A DNA stretch of 64,000 bases from Monocercomonoides exilis. Lineage: Eukaryota > Preaxostyla > Oxymonadida > Polymastigidae. Position numbers and translations under genes: made by a program. The stretch lies in NCBI GenBank assembly GCA_001643675.2, contig LSRY02000043.1, positions 604,501 to 668,500 on the forward strand, read 5' to 3'. Below, one piece after another: positions 35,532 to 46,905 of the stretch. The notes below the pieces were generated by a model that worked only from the letters and a program-made list of their open reading frames with translations, was not told the DNA's origin and ran no database searches. How positions within the stretch are numbered: position 1 is the stretch's first letter; each line of letters opens with the position of its first letter.

Positions 35532-36406
35532 TCAATATGGAAAAATGTATCGAAATAGTGACTCTTTAAGAAAACACTATGAATATTCGAATTGAAGAGG
35601 TATTCAGGGTTTATATAAAACCATCTACTTCACAGTAATGTGTGTGTATGAATTGTATCTTTGAAATATTTTTAAAAAGCGATGAAAAATGAAAAATCAG
35701 ATTAATTTTATATAGACAAAACTGTTAAAGTTATTAACAGAAAATTTATGGAATAAACAATAAGTATGCAACCACTAAATGTACATTATCGCATTATCAA
35801 TGCGCAACAATTCTTACAAAGGAACAATTAATTCTAAGAAAAAATGGAAATCTATTTATGGGATAAGATATTAAATGTTAAACATAGAAAATATTTACAA
35901 AATAATGGGCAAAGAAAACATATAAATGGATTTGGGTTTGAACCATATAAAACGAACTCTTTTTTTTTTTAAAAAAAAAAACACTGACGTGAACAGAAAT
36001 CAATGACGGACGTAACAACAAAAATTACTGTGCGTCACTCAGGTTTATTTCAAACGATAATTCTTTGATGAAAATAATATTTTCTTACCAAAAATATGAT
36101 TTAAGAAATCTTTTTCATGGGACATCGACTGATCTTTGTTTGATCAGTCGTTAGACAAAAATCTGTCGAGTTATTGAAAAAAATGAAAATATTAACGGTT
36201 TCTAAATTGATTGGGCAAGACCGCATTATATGGGAATGGCCTGTTTTCTGTGAAAATAATATATGAGTAATGTTGATAATGGATATCATGTTTTCATGCA
36301 TCAGAGATGTGCGGAAGTTGATAAAAAAGTCAAAAACAAAAAATTGAAAAAATAGAGGAAAAAATGGGTGAATGAATTTTATGAAATTAAAATAATGAAA
36401 AAAAAA
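35532..36406. other. AT-rich intergenic stretch
   Basis: No coding signature. It contains a T10/A11 homopolymer pair near 35960 and TGACG-type words at 35985-36050, possibly worn element ends. Confidence 0.4.
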
Positions 36407-37440
36407 TCAATCAACATCCATTGTGTCAAATTCTGATGCACTTGCACGCTCCCCAGCTCCAAGTGAATATGATTCTTCAAATTCAGTCATTAAAAGAATG
36501 TTATTTTCATCTTAGATGTCAGATTCTTGCAATGATTCTGTCGAGTCAAATTCTACACTTTTTGATTCATCCAGTTCATTTTCTTTTTCAATTAAATCAA
36601 ACACGATTTCCTTTATAACATCCTCAAATTGTATTTGAAAGTTTCTTCTGACCAGCCACATAGATAAATAGTCCCCAAGATTCTTTTCATTGAATCCAGT
36701 TCTTGGAAAATTTTTCCTTAAATTCATCCACAAACCTTCGACAGTGTTTGTGCTTGCATGAGTGATTTTGTTTTAGAATTCTCGCTTGTGACAGATAGCA
36801 TCATGAGCGTATCCATAATCTTTCAATCTGGCTAAAGCCTTCCATTCATCGCTCATGATTTGAGTTCCAGGAAGAATTTTAACTCGTTTTATTGGAACAA
36901 ATGTCTCGGCCTTCCTTTTTGGTGCGATCATCACGAAGTTCTTCCCAACACCTCCCTCTGGTTTCCTTTTCACGTCTACAATTATCCAAATTTGCCTCCT
37001 CTTTTTCCCTTGCCCATTCCTTCTGCACCTCCAAACCGCTTCGCAGATCTCCACAATTCTTCCCAACCCTCCAATGATAGCTTGATTTTTGTTCCAAAAA
37101 GATGTGCATCTGACACCAATAACACTCGTCCAATAATGAACTGTGTTTTCTCTCATTCCAAGCAGTTCACCAGTGTGTGCGGATGATATACCAGTGGAAT
37201 ATTACAAAACAATCATCAAAAACTTATTCAGTGGTATTTTCGAATTTTCCAAAGATATGTTTTTAAAAACTGACTGTTTTTGCCACATTTTCTGTATCTC
37301 TCGTACTTGTGATATTTGCCACCAGATGTAAATATCATTTTGCATTTATCATGCCGAATTCTGGAGCTTCCACTTCCAGTACATTTTCGAAATACCATTT
37401 CCGTACACCCATTTCATCAGAAAATATATCGTTGAGTTCA
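36407..37440 (-). pseudogene. ISXO2-like (IS1595/Merlin type) transposase, decayed
   Basis: Reading on the minus strand, remnants of a zinc-ribbon-like N-terminus ('YHKYERYRKCGKN') precede 'LPLN'-type helices and 'GELLGMRENTVHYW'. Then comes the DDE core: 'GRIVEICEAVW', 'KRRQIWIIVDVKRK', 'ILPGTQIMSDEWKAL', 'YGYAHDAICHKREF' and, after an in-frame TAA, 'HASTNTVEGLWMNLRKNF'. This is the ordered pattern of ISXO2-like/IS1595 transposases, whose eukaryotic relatives are Merlin elements. The first catalytic Asp (expected in V-E-I-D-E) is Cys, so the copy is inactive. There is one frameshift near 37250 and three in-frame TAA codons (near 37220, at 36772-36774 and 36512-36514). An acidic tail continues to the TGA at 36407. 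Terminal repeats were not located. Confidence 0.75.
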
Positions 37441-37448
37441 CAAATAGG

Positions 37449-37690
37449 TGGGTGATTCTTTTTGAAAAGTCACAAATGTCTAATTTTCATATAAATTAAA
37501 AATGACATATTTTGCTCTTTTTTTTGTTAACATCAACCAAACTTCTCTAATATGAAATCTATTTCTGGATAATGCTATTTCACACATTCTTAAAAAGATT
37601 CGTGAGGGGAAACAAAAATTTGAGCAAAATATGAATATAATTTTTTATTTGAAAATTAAACATTTGTGACTTTTCAAAAAGAATCACCCA
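37449..37690 (+). mobile_element. MITE with 31-bp perfect terminal inverted repeats
   Basis: A 242-bp element bounded by perfect inverted repeats that begin TGGGTGATTCTTTTTGAAAA. Its interior has no coding capacity. The first 9 bases match the termini of the MITEs at 44.3, 47.6 and 53.2 kb. Unlike those, its flanks are GG/GG rather than TA/TA. Confidence 0.75.
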
Positions 37691-38380
37691 GGTGTTTTTG
37701 TGAACATTCTGTGTGACAAAGACATTTGATGAATGTTTGATCAAACCCATAAATACTTGAAAATGAACTTTTTTCAAAAAATAAAAATTATATTTTTGAC
37801 CACTTTCCGCATTTTTTTTTGGAGATTATTATTGATTTATATTTAATTATAAATCAAATAAAACAGAAATAAACTTATTCCAGACGTTCCCATATTTTCA
37901 GGTCTTGTCATTGATTGTCAATCTTTCAAATTTTTTATCGAGCAAGAACAATGATATTTTGTTTTCAATTTATGATTTTTGGAAGAAAGTTTTTATTTCT
38001 TTTTATTTTTATCAAAAGACAGAAATATGCTTGTTTTTATTCTTTTGTTTTCACCCACAAAGCTTTGAAAAACGATTTGTAATAAGAAAGAGTTGTTTGA
38101 ATGGTTTTTGAATTTTTTATTGCCTTTATCATTTTATTTTTTTTTTAAACAAATTCAAAAATTTTAAAGAATAGTATCATTTGATGAACAAGAAAAAATG
38201 AAGTGAGATGGTTCCATGATTTTTTGATTGTATTCAAAAATTTTTCATTCAAAAAAAATGTCACAAAGTTTTATTGACAAAAAAACATGTGAAATGATTC
38301 TTTTCCAAAAAATCTTTCTTTTTTGTTACAGTTAAAAAAAGAAGAACTGAATAAGATAAAATACTTTTTCTTTGAAGATG
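37691..38380. other. AT-rich gap
   Basis: No protein-like frame or repeat structure was noticed apart from A/T homopolymers. Confidence 0.4.
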
Positions 38381-39475
38381 AAAATTAGTTGATGATAGAA
38401 TTGGATCTTCCAGAATATGTGATGGCAATTGTTGGGAGAACATTTGAGAGCAGGCGAGATTTACAGGAAACGATGACAGTGACGCAGAAGCTGATGGAGC
38501 TGTGCACAGAGCGGGAGCGTATTGTTGGGAAGTCAGTGGTGGAAGCGAAGATACAGTTTGATTAAACGTTAAACATCACGTTTATTGTGGAGAGGTTGTT
38601 TCGGAGGAGAGAGAAGAGAAGAGAAGAGGATGAGTGTGTGTGTTTGGCATTGGATGTGGTACTATCGCATTTGGACTCGGACATGTAGAGAAACGATGGA
38701 AGAGTTTGTTGCGGTTGGGGCAGCTGTTCCACAGGAAAGTGTTCCGTCGATTGCTATGGGATGCGGAGTGTGCGATTATGTAAGAGTTCCACTGAAAAGG
38801 GATAATTGAGGTATTTTTCGTTTTGTGTTGTGTGTTTACAGATGATTGGGAGGTGCTGAAGAACTCATCAGCTTTCCGGTGGATGTCGTATCTGCTGCGG
38901 GGAAAGGGGAGGGGGGAGGGGGAGAATAGAAATTGTGTCTGCAAACTGCTTCATTTTGTGCCACGCTGGCACTGCTGCTTTGCATGTGCACGATCCCTCC
39001 ACTGATTCTGCGCATTCAATTTTTGATCGGCTTCTGACTTCTTCGAGTTCTGTTTTCAACTTTGTGTCTGTTGCTGAAGTTCCAAGACTTCTGTCTGCTC
39101 GTTTATCAAATTCAATAAAGGCACCAAATGAAATGTGATTGAAGCAATCCTCTCAAGTTTAATTATCGTTTCGAAAGCATAAGCTGGAACAGAATCTATT
39201 GGCTTTTATTTCCCCTGTCTTTCAGCGTGATGAAAAAACAACTGTGCTTCGCTGAAAACATATTTCAATAACCACAGGCACTTCTTATTGGCTGCCAAAG
39301 CAGAAGACAACTGGCTTAATTATAATTGAACCAAACTCCAATCGCATTGCTTTGCATTCATTTCTTGGTCTTTTTTTCGCTGTTAATATTCTGCTTTCCA
39401 CATTTCCCGTCACTTTTCTTGTCCATAAACGTCTCAAACTGTTCCCTTTCATTGTGTTCCAAAATTCATTCTGTA
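38381..39475 (+). pseudogene. Eroded gene relic, unidentified
   Basis: A GC-richer island within AT-rich DNA. Successive plus-strand frames look coding but are broken: 'PEYVMAIVGRTFESRRDL' to 'VGKSVVEAKIQFD', then 'EECVCLALDVVLSHLDSDM'-like sequence and 'ETMEEFVAVGAAVPQES', then 'GTAALHVHDPSTDSAHS', and finally 'TGTSYWLPKQKTTGLIIIEP' with a hydrophobic segment after it. Stops (TAA, TAG, TGA) and shifts separate them. I could not name the parent family. The hydrophobic end suggests a membrane protein. Confidence 0.4.
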
Positions 39476-39511
39476 AGTTATATATTTAAAAAAAAATAAA
39501 TATACCTAACA

Positions 39512-39600
39512 CAGTCTAACTCGGATATAATCACATCGGTTTTTGCATAACTTTTTGTGATTTTATCCGATTGTGATAATATACGATGCTGTTTGTCACA
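39512..39600 (+). repeat. Solo end of a pogo-like MITE
   Basis: CAGTCTAACTCGGATATAAT and what follows match the left end of the complete 450-bp MITE at 54973-55422 with several mismatches. The opposite end is absent, so this is a truncated copy next to the inverted-repeat unit at 39.8 kb. Confidence 0.6.
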
Positions 39601-39807
39601 GAAAATTATTAAAATTAATTAATTAATTAATTAATTTTGAGTGAAACTTTTAATTTTTGAAAATTTTTTATTAAAACGTATTTTTCACTTGCGAAATTTA
39701 TTTTTTGCATCAATGCATATCACTTTAACTTATTTGAGAATAATATTTAAAAAGCGAAAATTTGAATATTTTGATCAAAAAATCGAATTCATAATAAAGA
39801 AAATCGG

Positions 39808-40274
39808 TATAGGAACATCCGTGCTTCTTTTGCAATTTGCAATGTTAGAAATAATCTTTATGATAAAATAACAGATAAAAATAATTTAAAACTTTTGGGC
39901 GGACGAATTTTTTGAAATTGTTTTTTCTTGTTGAAAAAAATCAATTTTGAGAAATCACCCATAAATATTACAATTTTTAATTAAAATTAATATATAAGGA
40001 TAATTACTTATTAACAAATACATGGAATGCTTATAAGTGTTATATTAACCTTTTGCATCAATAAATTTCTGAGAAATAAAACATTTTTGAAAAATAAAAA
40101 TATAAATTAATAATTTTTGATCGATCCCACAATTAATTTTTTGTTTTCCAAAAATTAAGAGTTGGCTTTTTTTCATGATTCAAAGGGTGCACACTTTCCA
40201 ATATATTGCAATATGTATATAAAAAAATTGAATTATTGAATGCAATGATTGTCATTTAAAATATTCTTCGATTT
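39808..40274 (+). repeat. Left arm of a ~460-bp inverted repeat pair
   Basis: This arm is the near-perfect reverse complement of 44027-44484. Shared words include GTGCACACTTTCCAATATAT and GGTTAATATAACACTTATAA (one orientation each). A few substitutions separate the arms, for instance at the outer end near 39820. It includes a partial MITE ending CACCCA at 39961 that is followed by TA. Confidence 0.85.
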
Positions 40275-40491
40275 TAAACAAATTTTGATTGTTTCAATAT
40301 AAAATCATTATTCAAGCAATATGAAACAATATGAGAGTTGTATTTGAAAAATTTATCAAAAGTTTATCGTACATGCGGGGTTAACGTGTGAATCAAATTT
40401 TCATTTAAATAATTGGGAAAAAATTCTTGCTAAAAACGTAATAATTCTTATTATATCTTCTTTATCAATTTGGAATGTCGAAGACAAGGCA

Positions 40492-43400
40492 ATGTCAAGT
40501 GAAAAAGGAGGAGCAATATTCTTCGCATTGGAAATCCATGGATCAATGAAGATAATTGACTCAACAATCAGTTATTGCAGCTGCGATTACTGTTCAGGAA
40601 AAGGAGGAGGAGTGTGTTTGGAAACAAAGGAAACAGGGTTTCTTGACTTCTCATTTGTAAGGATGAAATTCAGTTTAAATACAGCAAGAGAGGGGAATGA
40701 TATTTTTATTGAGTGTTTCAACATCACATCACAGATCAATGAAAATCAATTTCAGCTTGATCTTTGAGAGAAACCAAAGGCTGGGTATGCGAATGGGGGA
40801 AATGGAGGGATGGACTATCATGGATGCGGAAATTTTGACTTTCCATGTTTCACATTAACAAATACATGAGCTGCAGTGTTTGTTACAAGATCAGCAGTGG
40901 CATTGTGGCTGATGAGCACTTCAAGATTCACAAAGAAATGATACTAGATGCGCAGCCAATGGCTATTGACGGAGAAGTAAAAATGGAACTAATTGTGATG
41001 AGAGAAGAAGGTGATAAAGGAGAAGGAGAAGTTGGAGGAGGTTTGAAAGAATGCTTGGCAGAGACGAAGGAGAAAATCACATTCCGCTCTCCGATGTTTT
41101 GTGCTTGGTTGTTTGAGGGATCAACTCGAACATGTCTTTTAATGTGCAGCAACGTTATTCTGGGATTTGAAGGACACTCGTTTGGCACAGTGGTTGGAGC
41201 ATTTTGTGTGCGTGTGGAATGTTTGAAGGGGAGAGAAGGAAAGACGGAGCTTATGAAGTGTGGATTTAAAGATGTGACAATGAGGGAATGAGGAAAAGTT
41301 GTTTCTGAAGGTTGTGAAGCGGAAGTGGAATTTGATGAAGTGACGATACGAAACACGGGGAGAGAAGACGAAGGGAGCGTGTTGGAGCTGAGAAGAGGAA
41401 AGGATGCGAGCATTAGAAACACGACAATAAAGGAGAAGAATTTATTGAATGGGAACGAGATTGGCGTCTTGGAGGATATGAGGATGGAGATGAGGAAATT
41501 CACATTAAGTGAAGTGAGAAGATACGAAGAGAATGGAGGAGTGATGAGTGGGAAAAGTGGGGAGTAGGAGAGCGTGGGAGATTGAGAACTGTGTGTTTGA
41601 GGGGTGCGAGTGTGAGGCAGTTAACACATTGGGTGGACAGATAATGGTGAGTGTTGGGGATGGTGGAAGTTTGTGTTTGAGCAAAACAAAGTGGACAGAT
41701 GTGGGGTGCCGTTGGACAGCGTAAAGGGAGGAGGTGTGCATGTGGTGCGTAAAACAGCAAAGATAAAGTGTTCGATGAAGATGAACGAGTTCACAAACAA
41801 TGTTGCAGAAAATGGGGAGTACGTGTTTTTGGAATGCGACTCGACGTGGCTTGTGATTATTCCAGCACCGCAGAATGGATCGGCAAAGAATGAAACAGCG
41901 CAGAAGAAGATGTTGGTGGCGGAGCTGACTGAGGCGGGAAAGAAAGACTCGATCATCAATAACTTGTTCCCATTGCTGTGTTCATTCATGTTTGTGAGCG
42001 GCACAGGGAATGCCGAGGAGAACTGCTTGCTGAGAGAAAGCCCATGTGTGTCTGTTGATATTGGGTTTGAGCGGCTGAAGGACGTTCATGTGATCATGGA
42101 GTTGGAGGGAGCAGCGAGTGTGGGGAGAGTGATTAACAGGGAGGGAAAGTCTCTGACAATACAAGGGAATGAGGAGAAACGGGATATGAATGAGAAAGAG
42201 AGTGGGAAGTTTGAGCTTGTGAAATGGAAAGCACTGACATACATGACATCCTCATTTCTTCGGTTTGTGCTCCCTGGTGCGTCTTTTGAAGCGTCAGAAG
42301 AACAGTCAGTTGTGGAAGTCAGTGTTGGACAGTGCTCATATGCCGATTGCGCATATGTGTGTGCAGAAAGTGGAAAAAACAGCCGTGGGAAATGGATTGC
42401 GATTGGAAAATGTGGAGTTGTTCTGATAAACAGGACAGAAATCAGTGGTGTTGATTTTGTTGGAGGAGGTGTTGTTGCATGCAGGGGCTGTGATGTGACT
42501 TTTGAGAACAGTAGCATTGACAGTGTGGAAACAGACCGTAAGGAGATAATTGTTGGAGGAGCGGTGTCTGATATTGCGCTGAAAAACACAACAACAAGTG
42601 GATACGGCACGAATGCAAATGCACTGATCGCATCGAAAGAGGGATCATGCCTGATGATATGTGAGCGTTTCGTTTTTGAAGAGATCAGAACACAGAGCGG
42701 CTCGTGTGGATGTGTGGAGAGCGAAATGGAGGGGGAGGATGCGTTTTCAGAAGAGCTATCATAGATGACGAAGTGTGAGACGGAGAAAGAAAGATGGAGA
42801 GGAGGAGGGATATTCATGGGATTGGGGGACGGATGCGCTGGAAACTATCTGCTGTCTGGATTGAAGTTCAAAGGCAACGAGGCACATGAAGGGAATGATT
42901 TATTTATCATTTTCCAGGTTCTGAACGAGAGTGAAGGTACTGATCGACAAACCTTTGAATATGATGAGGATGATGGGATTGGAGTTGGTATGAAAGGGAT
43001 TGACAGAGAGCATTTTGTGGAGAGTGTTGATCTTCGTCTGTTTGTTGTTGAAAGAGAGACTGGGGAAGGTTATGTATCGTCAGAATGGTATGATGAAAAA
43101 GGATGTGAAAGCGAGGCATATCTATGTCAATCGATGTGGAGTGGAAAAAGTCACATTAACAAAAGTGGGACTGAAGGAGAAAGGAAAGTGAAAGTGAAGG
43201 ATGAAGTGATAATGGGAAATTCTTATTCATTTTTAAAAGCGGATGTGATTGATGGATGTGAGAATAAGGGAGATGGCATCAAATGTGAGATAGTTCATTT
43301 TGAAAAGACAACCAATGAGGATTCTCTTTTTTTGCTTTTGAATATAAGAGTATTTCAAAAAAACATCAAACATTTTAAAAATACTCAGTCAAAAATATGA
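40492..43400 (+). pseudogene. Multi-module beta-helix surface protein, degenerate
   Basis: At least four related modules can be read on the plus strand. Recurrent features: 'NTAREGNDIFIECFN' (40.69 kb), 'NEAHEGNDLFIIFQ' (42.88 kb) and the similar 'NNVAENGEYVFLECDS' (41.8 kb); and Cys pairs 'HGCGNFDFPCFTL', 'ENCLLRESPCVSV' and 'GCESEAYLCQSM'. 'GRVINREGKSLTIQG' and 'GGGVVACRGCDVTFENSS' are beta-helix rungs. In-frame stops occur at 40765-40767 (TGA), 41289-41291 (TGA) and 42762-42764 (TAG). Frameshifts occur near 40850 and in 41567-41690, where the good frame is 'AWEIENCVFEGCECEAVN'. Together about 970 codons survive. The family is probably a cell-surface or secreted beta-helix protein. The whole gene lies between inverted repeats. 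Confidence 0.7.
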
Positions 43401-44026
43401 TATAATTGCAACGCATTGCTCTTTTTAAAATGATTTGCAACTAAAAGTTCTTCTTTTTGAAATTTATTTCTCAAATGAATTTTGTGAATGAAATTCTTTT
43501 GAAAAATTGTATTTATTGAAAAAGACAATCAGAATAATCGAAGGAAAAATATCAACAAAATTTTTGTTTTTCTTCAAATCTTTCATTCATCTTTCAGTCT
43601 TTCTCAATCAGCGTGGAAAGCGTTCACGACTCTGTTCTGATTGCATTTGATGCTCTTCTTCATTGTTATGCTTTTTATCATTCTTCCTAATATATTTTTC
43701 TGCAAAAAATAAGACGAAGTCTTCTTCTGTTTCTCAGCTTTGTGCGTCTTTTGAGGGTTCCTGCGGAAGGAACAGAAGTTTTTTATTCTTCCATTCTCAT
43801 TAGGTTCAACTTCTTTATTCAATATTGTATTTTGGATGTTATCAAATATATATTATATCTTTTTAAAGTTTTTCCGTTTAAAACACATATATATATCTTG
43901 CACACTGAACATAGATTTAGAATAATGTTGTAGTTTTTGCACTTCATAATGAATAATCAAATACTCTTGTTATGACTGAATATAAACTTCATATGCTAAA
44001 AACAAAATATGTTAATAATAGAAGAA
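43401..44026. other. AT-rich stretch inside the inverted-repeat unit
   Basis: This follows the beta-helix relic and precedes the right arm. No protein-like frame was noticed. Confidence 0.4.
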
Positions 44027-44484
44027 TATTTTAAATGACAATCATTGCATTCAATAATTCAATTTTTTTATATACATATTGCAATATATTGGAAAGTGTG
44101 CACCCTTTGAATCATGAAAAAAAGCCAACTCTTAATTTTTGGAAAACAAAAAATTAATTGTGGGATCGATCAAAAATTATTAATTTATATTTTTATTTTT
44201 CAAAAATGTTTTATTTCTCAGAAATTTATTGATGCAAAAGGTTAATATAACACTTATAAGCATTCCATGTATTTGTTAATAAGTAATTATCCTTATATAT
44301 TAATTTTAATTAAAAATTGTAATATTTATGGGTGATTTCTCAAAATTGATTTTTTTCAACAAGAAAAAACAATTTCAAAAAATTCGTCCGCCCAAAAGTT
44401 TTAAATTATTTTTATCTGTTATTTTATCATAAAGATTATTTCTAACATTGCAAATTGCAAAAGAAGCATGGATGTTCCTATGCC
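44027..44484 (-). repeat. Right arm of the ~460-bp inverted repeat pair
   Basis: Reverse complement of 39808-40274 with few mismatches. Beyond 44484 the similarity to the left flank is lost. Homology stops on the inner side near the word GAATATTTTAAATGACAATC. Confidence 0.85.
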
Positions 44485-44498
44485 AAAAAATTACCCAT
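44339..44498 (+). mobile_element. 160-bp MITE with TA target duplication
   Basis: Starts TGGGTGATTT and ends AAATTACCCA, with TA directly on both sides (44337-44338 and 44499-44500). It is embedded in the right inverted-repeat arm, while the left arm carries a copy lacking the outer end. This shows that the MITE inserted before or during formation of the inverted repeat. Confidence 0.65.
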
Positions 44499-44514
44499 AA
44501 TGAATTAAATTGTG

Positions 44515-44800
44515 ATAATATGGGGGAAAATATGAACTTTCTAGCTTCTTTTGCGCAAAGCATGAAAAAATTGTTTCACTTTCAACATTATTTAACTTTA
44601 ACAGATTTCAAAATAAATTTGATTTTCATATCTGCAAACATACGTCATTGATATAATAACACTATGTTGTGTGACATCGCATGTATTTCAAAAAATAAAC
44701 CCATTTTTTTCAAATTTTTTGATCACAAAAATATCATCTTTGAAACAAAAATTTTTATTGAAAATGCCTGAAGTCAAATATTTTGTCACGTTCAACTAAT
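44515..44800 (+). repeat. Dispersed repeat, copy A
   Basis: Begins GGGGGAAAATATGAACTTTC. It is similar along about 285 bases to the reverse complement of 46625-46905 and to 49365-49640. Shared features are a GAAAATGCC word and a following AATATTTTG near the far end. Confidence 0.55.
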
Positions 44801-45345
44801 TTTTTCTTTGTTGCAAACTGTTCAGGCTATTTTTCATTTTTTGCAATTTGCTCTTTCTGACGGAAAAAAACTATCATTTTTGAAAAATCATTATCAATGG
44901 GACAACTCAAAAAATATTTTTGACAAAACTCAAAATCATCCAAGTTAATTAAACACTTGAAGTTATTTGTATAATAGTTAGACTAAATAACTGCTACGTA
45001 ATAATAAATAATGATTCAGAAGTGATGTCATAAATGTTTTTTGTTTTGGCAGTTGATGATTTTTGATGATCAATTTCATAGAAATTCGAATAAATATTAT
45101 TCTTTGAAATCCCTGCTGAATCATTATTAATTATTACGTAGCGGTAATTTTGTCTAACTATTTTACAAATAACTTCGAGTGTTAAATTATCTTGGACGAT
45201 TTTGAGTTTCGTCAAAAATATTTTTTCAAGGTGTCCAATTGACGATGATTTTTCAAAAATAACGGATTTTCATTCAGTTAGAAAGAACAAATAAGCGAAA
45301 ATAAAAAATAACTAGAACAGTTTACAACAAAGAAAAAATAAATTT
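44790..45345. repeat. Imperfect palindrome with ~215-bp arms
   Basis: 44790-45005 reads as the imperfect reverse complement of about 45125-45345. Examples are TTTTTTCTTTGTTGCAAACT against its partner near 45330, and AACTCAAAATCATCCAAG against the partner near 45200. The central spacer is about 120 bp. Divergence between arms is clear, so the structure is old. Confidence 0.65.
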
Positions 45346-45569
45346 TATGAATAAAAGATGAACTGAATCGTTTTGTTGAAATAGAAAAATTCATTCAAAG
45401 TCATATTATCAAAATAAAGATCACTTATTTCTTTATGAATACAGCACAATAAATAAAAATTTGGATACTGTAAGATGTGCTGTATATCGATGCGTAACTA
45501 TGTGAATTATTATTATTTTATTTTTTTAACTTGTCGAGATAAATGAATTTTAACAAAAGTTCGGGTTTT

Positions 45570-45760
45570 TGAAAAATTCCCTGGTTTCTTAACGATGGTT
45601 ATCGATACATAAAAAATTAATCGGGACCTAAATTTTCTGGCTCTCTGGAGCACTTTTCGAAAAAATGAAATAACAGGAAATCTTCAAAATGATTATATGT
45701 GTTATTCCTGAAATTATTTTTTAATTTTTCAATTTTAGAAAAAAGATCTGGTATTTTTTC
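45570..45760 (+). repeat. Left arm of a ~180-bp divergent inverted repeat
   Basis: Similar to the reverse complement of about 46390-46560. Shared words include GGAGCACTTTT next to ATAACAGGAAAT. The 630 bp between the arms show no coding signal. Confidence 0.5.
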
Positions 45761-46389
45761 GTTTTATTTTTCTAATCAAAGACTTGCTCGTATTTTCACG
45801 AGCTTTTTGTTTTGAGTAATATCATAGTTTATAAACTTAATTTCTTTATGTTTTTGGTTATTTTTTGATATTGAACACTTCATATTTTTATTCCTTTTTC
45901 CATTTCACTAAATTTCAATAAAAAAAAGATTTAATTGGGACAAAGGAGATTTCTAGTCTTTTAAAAAGTCGAAATATGAAAATTATCCATTGACAAAGGA
46001 ATACAAAAGGAAGAAAATCTTGAATTTTTTTATGATCGTAATTATTATTCAAAAAAAAACTTGTTTTTGTTTATTATCGAATCTTAAACTTCAAATCACA
46101 TTCTACAGTTTCATATTTTTTATGATAATCAAAACGATCATTTTTTCAACATATATAAAAACATCAGAAAACAATGCAATTCAAATATCACTGTTAATTT
46201 TCTATTTATTGAAATTTAATGAAATGGAAAAAATAATTATAAAACGAAGTGTCAAACAATGAAAAATAACCAAAATTAAAAAGAAATTATGTTCAACAAC
46301 AACAACAACAACACTTTAAAATATCAAAACAAAAAACTCGTTGAAATATGAGCAAATCTTTGATCTTAAAAATAAAACAAAAAAATTCA

Positions 46390-46560
46390 AAATCTTTTCA
46401 CTTTTATTTAAAAAATAAAAAGCATTTTCAGGAATAGCACATAACAACATTTTGAAAATTTCCTGTTATTTGTTTTTTTCCAAAAGTGCTCTGGAAAGCA
46501 AGAAATTTAGGGTATCGATCATAAAAAAAGGGGTTATTGATAAATAACTAACCTTATTAT
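46390..46560 (-). repeat. Right arm of the ~180-bp divergent inverted repeat
   Basis: Partner of 45570-45760, with clear but imperfect similarity judged by eye. Confidence 0.5.
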
Positions 46561-46624
46561 TCAAATGAAAAATTTTCAAAACTGAAGATTGCTCATTCAA
46601 TTTGAGTAGATTTTTCAAAGTTGT

Positions 46625-46905
46625 ATTCACGTTCGGGACAAAATATTTCACTTCAGGCATTTTCGTTGAAAAATCATGAACTTTTCATTGACTTTTTGAA
46701 TCAAAAAACATAATAAAAATGGGCTCATTTTTTGACATTCGTGAAAAGTTTCAAAACTTCATGCTTTGATTTCAACGAAGCCTGTTTGCAGATATGAAAA
46801 TCAGTTTTATTTCAAAATATGAGAAAGCGAAATTAAGTTATGAGTGAAGTTATTTTTCGATGCCTTGTGCAAAAAAAGCTTGAAAGACCGTATTTTCCCC
46901 CATTT
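46625..46905 (-). repeat. Dispersed repeat, copy B
   Basis: On the minus strand it begins GGGGGAAAATACGGTCTTTC and aligns with copies A and C. In this copy and copy A the far end reads AAAATGCCTGAAGT. Confidence 0.55.

Noticed and set aside
36860-37186. Plus-strand frames opposite the ISXO2-like transposase
   Set aside because: The minus strand has ordered transposase motifs; the plus frames show none.
39615-39640. ATTA tandem tract as a telomere or origin signal
   Set aside because: A short AT tetramer run with no supporting context.
42086-42817. 243-codon minus-strand frame in the beta-helix region
   Set aside because: The plus strand carries the repeated beta-helix modules and Cys motifs; the antisense frame lacks any such pattern.
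45990-46262. 90-codon Ile/Lys/Phe-rich frame
   Set aside because: Composition matches chance translation of AT-rich DNA and it lies inside a decayed inverted repeat.
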